Origin: JAYSRU01 sp043720875
Lineage (GTDB): Bacteria > Bacteroidota > Bacteroidia > Flavobacteriales_D > Crocinitomicaceae
Length of the DNA stretch: 8,874 bases
Reading direction: 5' to 3'
Assembly (NCBI GenBank): GCA_043720875.1
Contig: JAYSRU010000222.1
Span: 1 to 8,874 of the forward strand
Position 1 is the stretch's first letter. Every line of letters starts with the position of its first letter. The notes under the pieces are model-generated. The model was not told the origin of the DNA. It saw only the letters and a list, made by a program, of their open reading frames with translations, and did not search any database. The translations under genes were made by a program, and so were the position numbers. Shown here one piece after another: positions 7,271 to 8,874 of the stretch.

Positions 7271-8827
7271 ATGAAGCGAGTTTTATTATATTTAATATTT
7301 TGCGGGTTTCTCTTCGATGGTTTCACACAATCTATCGCTTGGAATACACCAATGAAAGCCAAAACTGGGAACGCATTCTACAGTTTTGAAAAAGTTAATG
7401 ACTCACTTTCCTATTTTTTTTCTGTGTACCCTGCATTTTTGTTTTCATCCAGTGCAGTAATTGGTAGTTTCACATCAAAGCAGGAGATTAAGACAAGAAA
7501 GCTAAACGAAATAATTCCAAATCCTCAAGTATTTGAAGATTTGAGTAGTTTGACATTGGGTGATAAATTATTTGTTTTTGGATTGGAGCGTTTGAATAAA
7601 GAGTCTAAAGTGATGTTGACTGCAATCAATCCCGATTTATCCACTTTTATCCCGCTGAAAGCGTTGATATCTATTAACCCACAAGGAGCGAAATTGAATG
7701 CTGGGTTCGCGTCTTCTTCTGATGGAAGTATGGGAATGGTTTATTACCTTTTGCAAGATAAAGAACTGAAAGATGGGCAACAGGATAAATTTGCACATTT
7801 CGTTTATTACATTTTTGAAGAAGCGGGATTAGTGGCTCAAGGTGAAACCGATCTGGTGTTTAAAAGTAATTACATAGGAGATTTTAAGCCCTATATTACC
7901 AATGATGCGAATGTTATTTTAGGGTTTACTGAATTCGAAAAGAAAAGAAACAAAGAGTCACCTAATTTAAATAAACCTGTTGCGGCTCATTTTATCAACA
8001 TCAATCAAAGAGGATACGATACATATTGCTTTAATTTTAGATCACACCAAGTAACAAGTCCATTAATTGATTTAAATGAGGAAGGTAAACTCAAGTTGAA
8101 TGGTGGTTATTCCTTGGCTAACGATAATCTTCTGGAAGGAGTTTTTGTGTTTGAAGTAGATCTGGTTAAGAATGAAATTGTTGTCGATAAGTTTACAAAA
8201 ATTGGAAAGAATGTCACGTTTATTCAGAAAACGCAAGCAGTTTTTTCGAACAAAAGTCAGGATGATTGGTTTACCAACGACTATAAGTTAAAGAAGACCA
8301 CTTATTTGGAAGAGTCGATTGTTTTCATATTCGAAGAAGATTATGTGTTTGAATCTCAAAGTATGGATTCTCGAGGGTTGGTTCAATCCCGAGCAGAGTA
8401 TTTTCACAACAATATATTGATATTGGTAACGGATGGGAATGGAGAAGCGCTGTATTCAAAAATAATTTATAAGCACCAGCGCTCATTTATAAAAGATGAC
8501 CCAATGCATTCTTTTGAATCGACGTTTGACAGTGAAAATATTTTCATACTATTCAATGCGCCTCAAAATTATTATGATTTAACGGGAGAGCCTCTTTTAT
8601 GGTCTGAAAAGCGAAAAAAATCGTCCCGAACAGTATTGCATTGTGCTAGTTTGGGGTATGATCTAACAAATTTTAAAATTAAACCATTTGTGTATCAAGG
8701 TAATGTTTCAAGAAGAACTGAAGTAAATGTTAGCTCTTTTTCAACTAAAGGAGAAAAGGCAAGTATTATGTTGTACAATATTTCGAATCCTAGAAATACT
8801 ATAAGTTTGGGAGAGATTTCTTTTTAA
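7271..8827 (+). CDS. Secreted protein of unknown function
   Basis: I do not recognise a family for this 518-residue protein. An in-frame GTG lies directly before the ATG at 7271; I choose the ATG because it gives a normal signal peptide (MKRVLLYLIFCGFLFDGFTQ) with cleavage near residues 19-20. There is a cysteine at residue 11 within the hydrophobic core, but no lipobox. No further membrane segment is visible. The mature part is almost entirely short alternating hydrophobic strands separated by polar turns (for example KLFVFGLERLNKESKVMLTA, SIVFIFEEDYVFESQS, NILILVTDGNGEALYSKIIY), which suggests a beta-rich, possibly propeller-like fold. I see no clean repeat motif, catalytic motif, or C-terminal T9SS sorting domain. 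It follows purB by 39 bp with no promoter or terminator between them, so it is probably co-transcribed, although nothing links it to purine synthesis. The reading frame is certain; the fold is inference. Confidence 0.82.
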   Translation: MKRVLLYLIFCGFLFDGFTQSIAWNTPMKAKTGNAFYSFEKVNDSLSYFFSVYPAFLFSSSAVIGSFTSKQEIKTRKLNEIIPNPQVFEDLSSLTLGDKLFVFGLERLNKESKVMLTAINPDLSTFIPLKALISINPQGAKLNAGFASSSDGSMGMVYYLLQDKELKDGQQDKFAHFVYYIFEEAGLVAQGETDLVFKSNYIGDFKPYITNDANVILGFTEFEKKRNKESPNLNKPVAAHFININQRGYDTYCFNFRSHQVTSPLIDLNEEGKLKLNGGYSLANDNLLEGVFVFEVDLVKNEIVVDKFTKIGKNVTFIQKTQAVFSNKSQDDWFTNDYKLKKTTYLEESIVFIFEEDYVFESQSMDSRGLVQSRAEYFHNNILILVTDGNGEALYSKIIYKHQRSFIKDDPMHSFESTFDSENIFILFNAPQNYYDLTGEPLLWSEKRKKSSRTVLHCASLGYDLTNFKIKPFVYQGNVSRRTEVNVSSFSTKGEKASIMLYNISNPRNTISLGEISF

Positions 8828-8845
8828 ATGTGGTAATTTACAAGA

Positions 8846-8874
8846 TTGGTCAAGCTAAAAAAAAAGCATATTTG
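8846..8874 (+). promoter_or_regulatory. Probable promoter for a gene beyond the right edge
   Basis: TTG (8846-8848) and CATATTTG (8867-8874, 7 of 8 matches to TAnnTTTG) are separated by 18 bp, within the spacing accepted for Bacteroidota -33/-7 pairs. The spacer includes a run of nine A residues. The transcribed gene would start outside the window, so its identity is unknown. Confidence 0.42.

Overview
The window looks like ordinary chromosomal DNA from a Bacteroidota bacterium, most likely in the Flavobacteriia (Flavobacteriales). The DNA is AT-rich and leaders lack strong Shine-Dalgarno sequences. The clearest promoter has the Bacteroidota -7 element TAnnTTTG. An FtsK-family translocase sits directly upstream of a LolA-like lipoprotein carrier, an arrangement familiar from this phylum. 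The genus cannot be fixed from this sequence. There is no mobile element, CRISPR array, tRNA, rRNA or phage gene, and the region reads as core genome.

Layout: the window splits into two divergent blocks around an intergenic region at about 5725-5875. The minus-strand block reads leftwards: a secreted TPR + PD40 beta-propeller protein (5724-4348), a CorA-family divalent cation transporter (4325-3312), the DNA translocase FtsK/SpoIIIE (3214-635), and a LolA-like periplasmic lipoprotein carrier (545 to beyond the left edge, so 3'-truncated). The plus-strand block holds adenylosuccinate lyase purB (5876-7231) and a secreted protein of unknown function (7271-8827). A probable promoter for a further rightward gene lies on the right edge.

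Working relations: the propeller and corA genes are 22 bp apart and probably form an operon. Their junction carries a perfect 12-bp inverted repeat that would fold in the mRNA around the upstream stop codon and end 3 nt before the corA start, suggesting translational coupling. ftsK and lolA are 89 bp apart, and lolA appears to have its own promoter as well. purB has the best promoter in the window, and the secreted orphan 39 bp behind it is probably read from the same transcript.

No obviously new multi-gene system is present. The points most worth a second look are the propeller/corA junction hairpin, the TPR-PD40 protein that resembles the front half of PorE-type proteins but lacks their peptidoglycan-binding end, and the unrecognised secreted protein behind purB.
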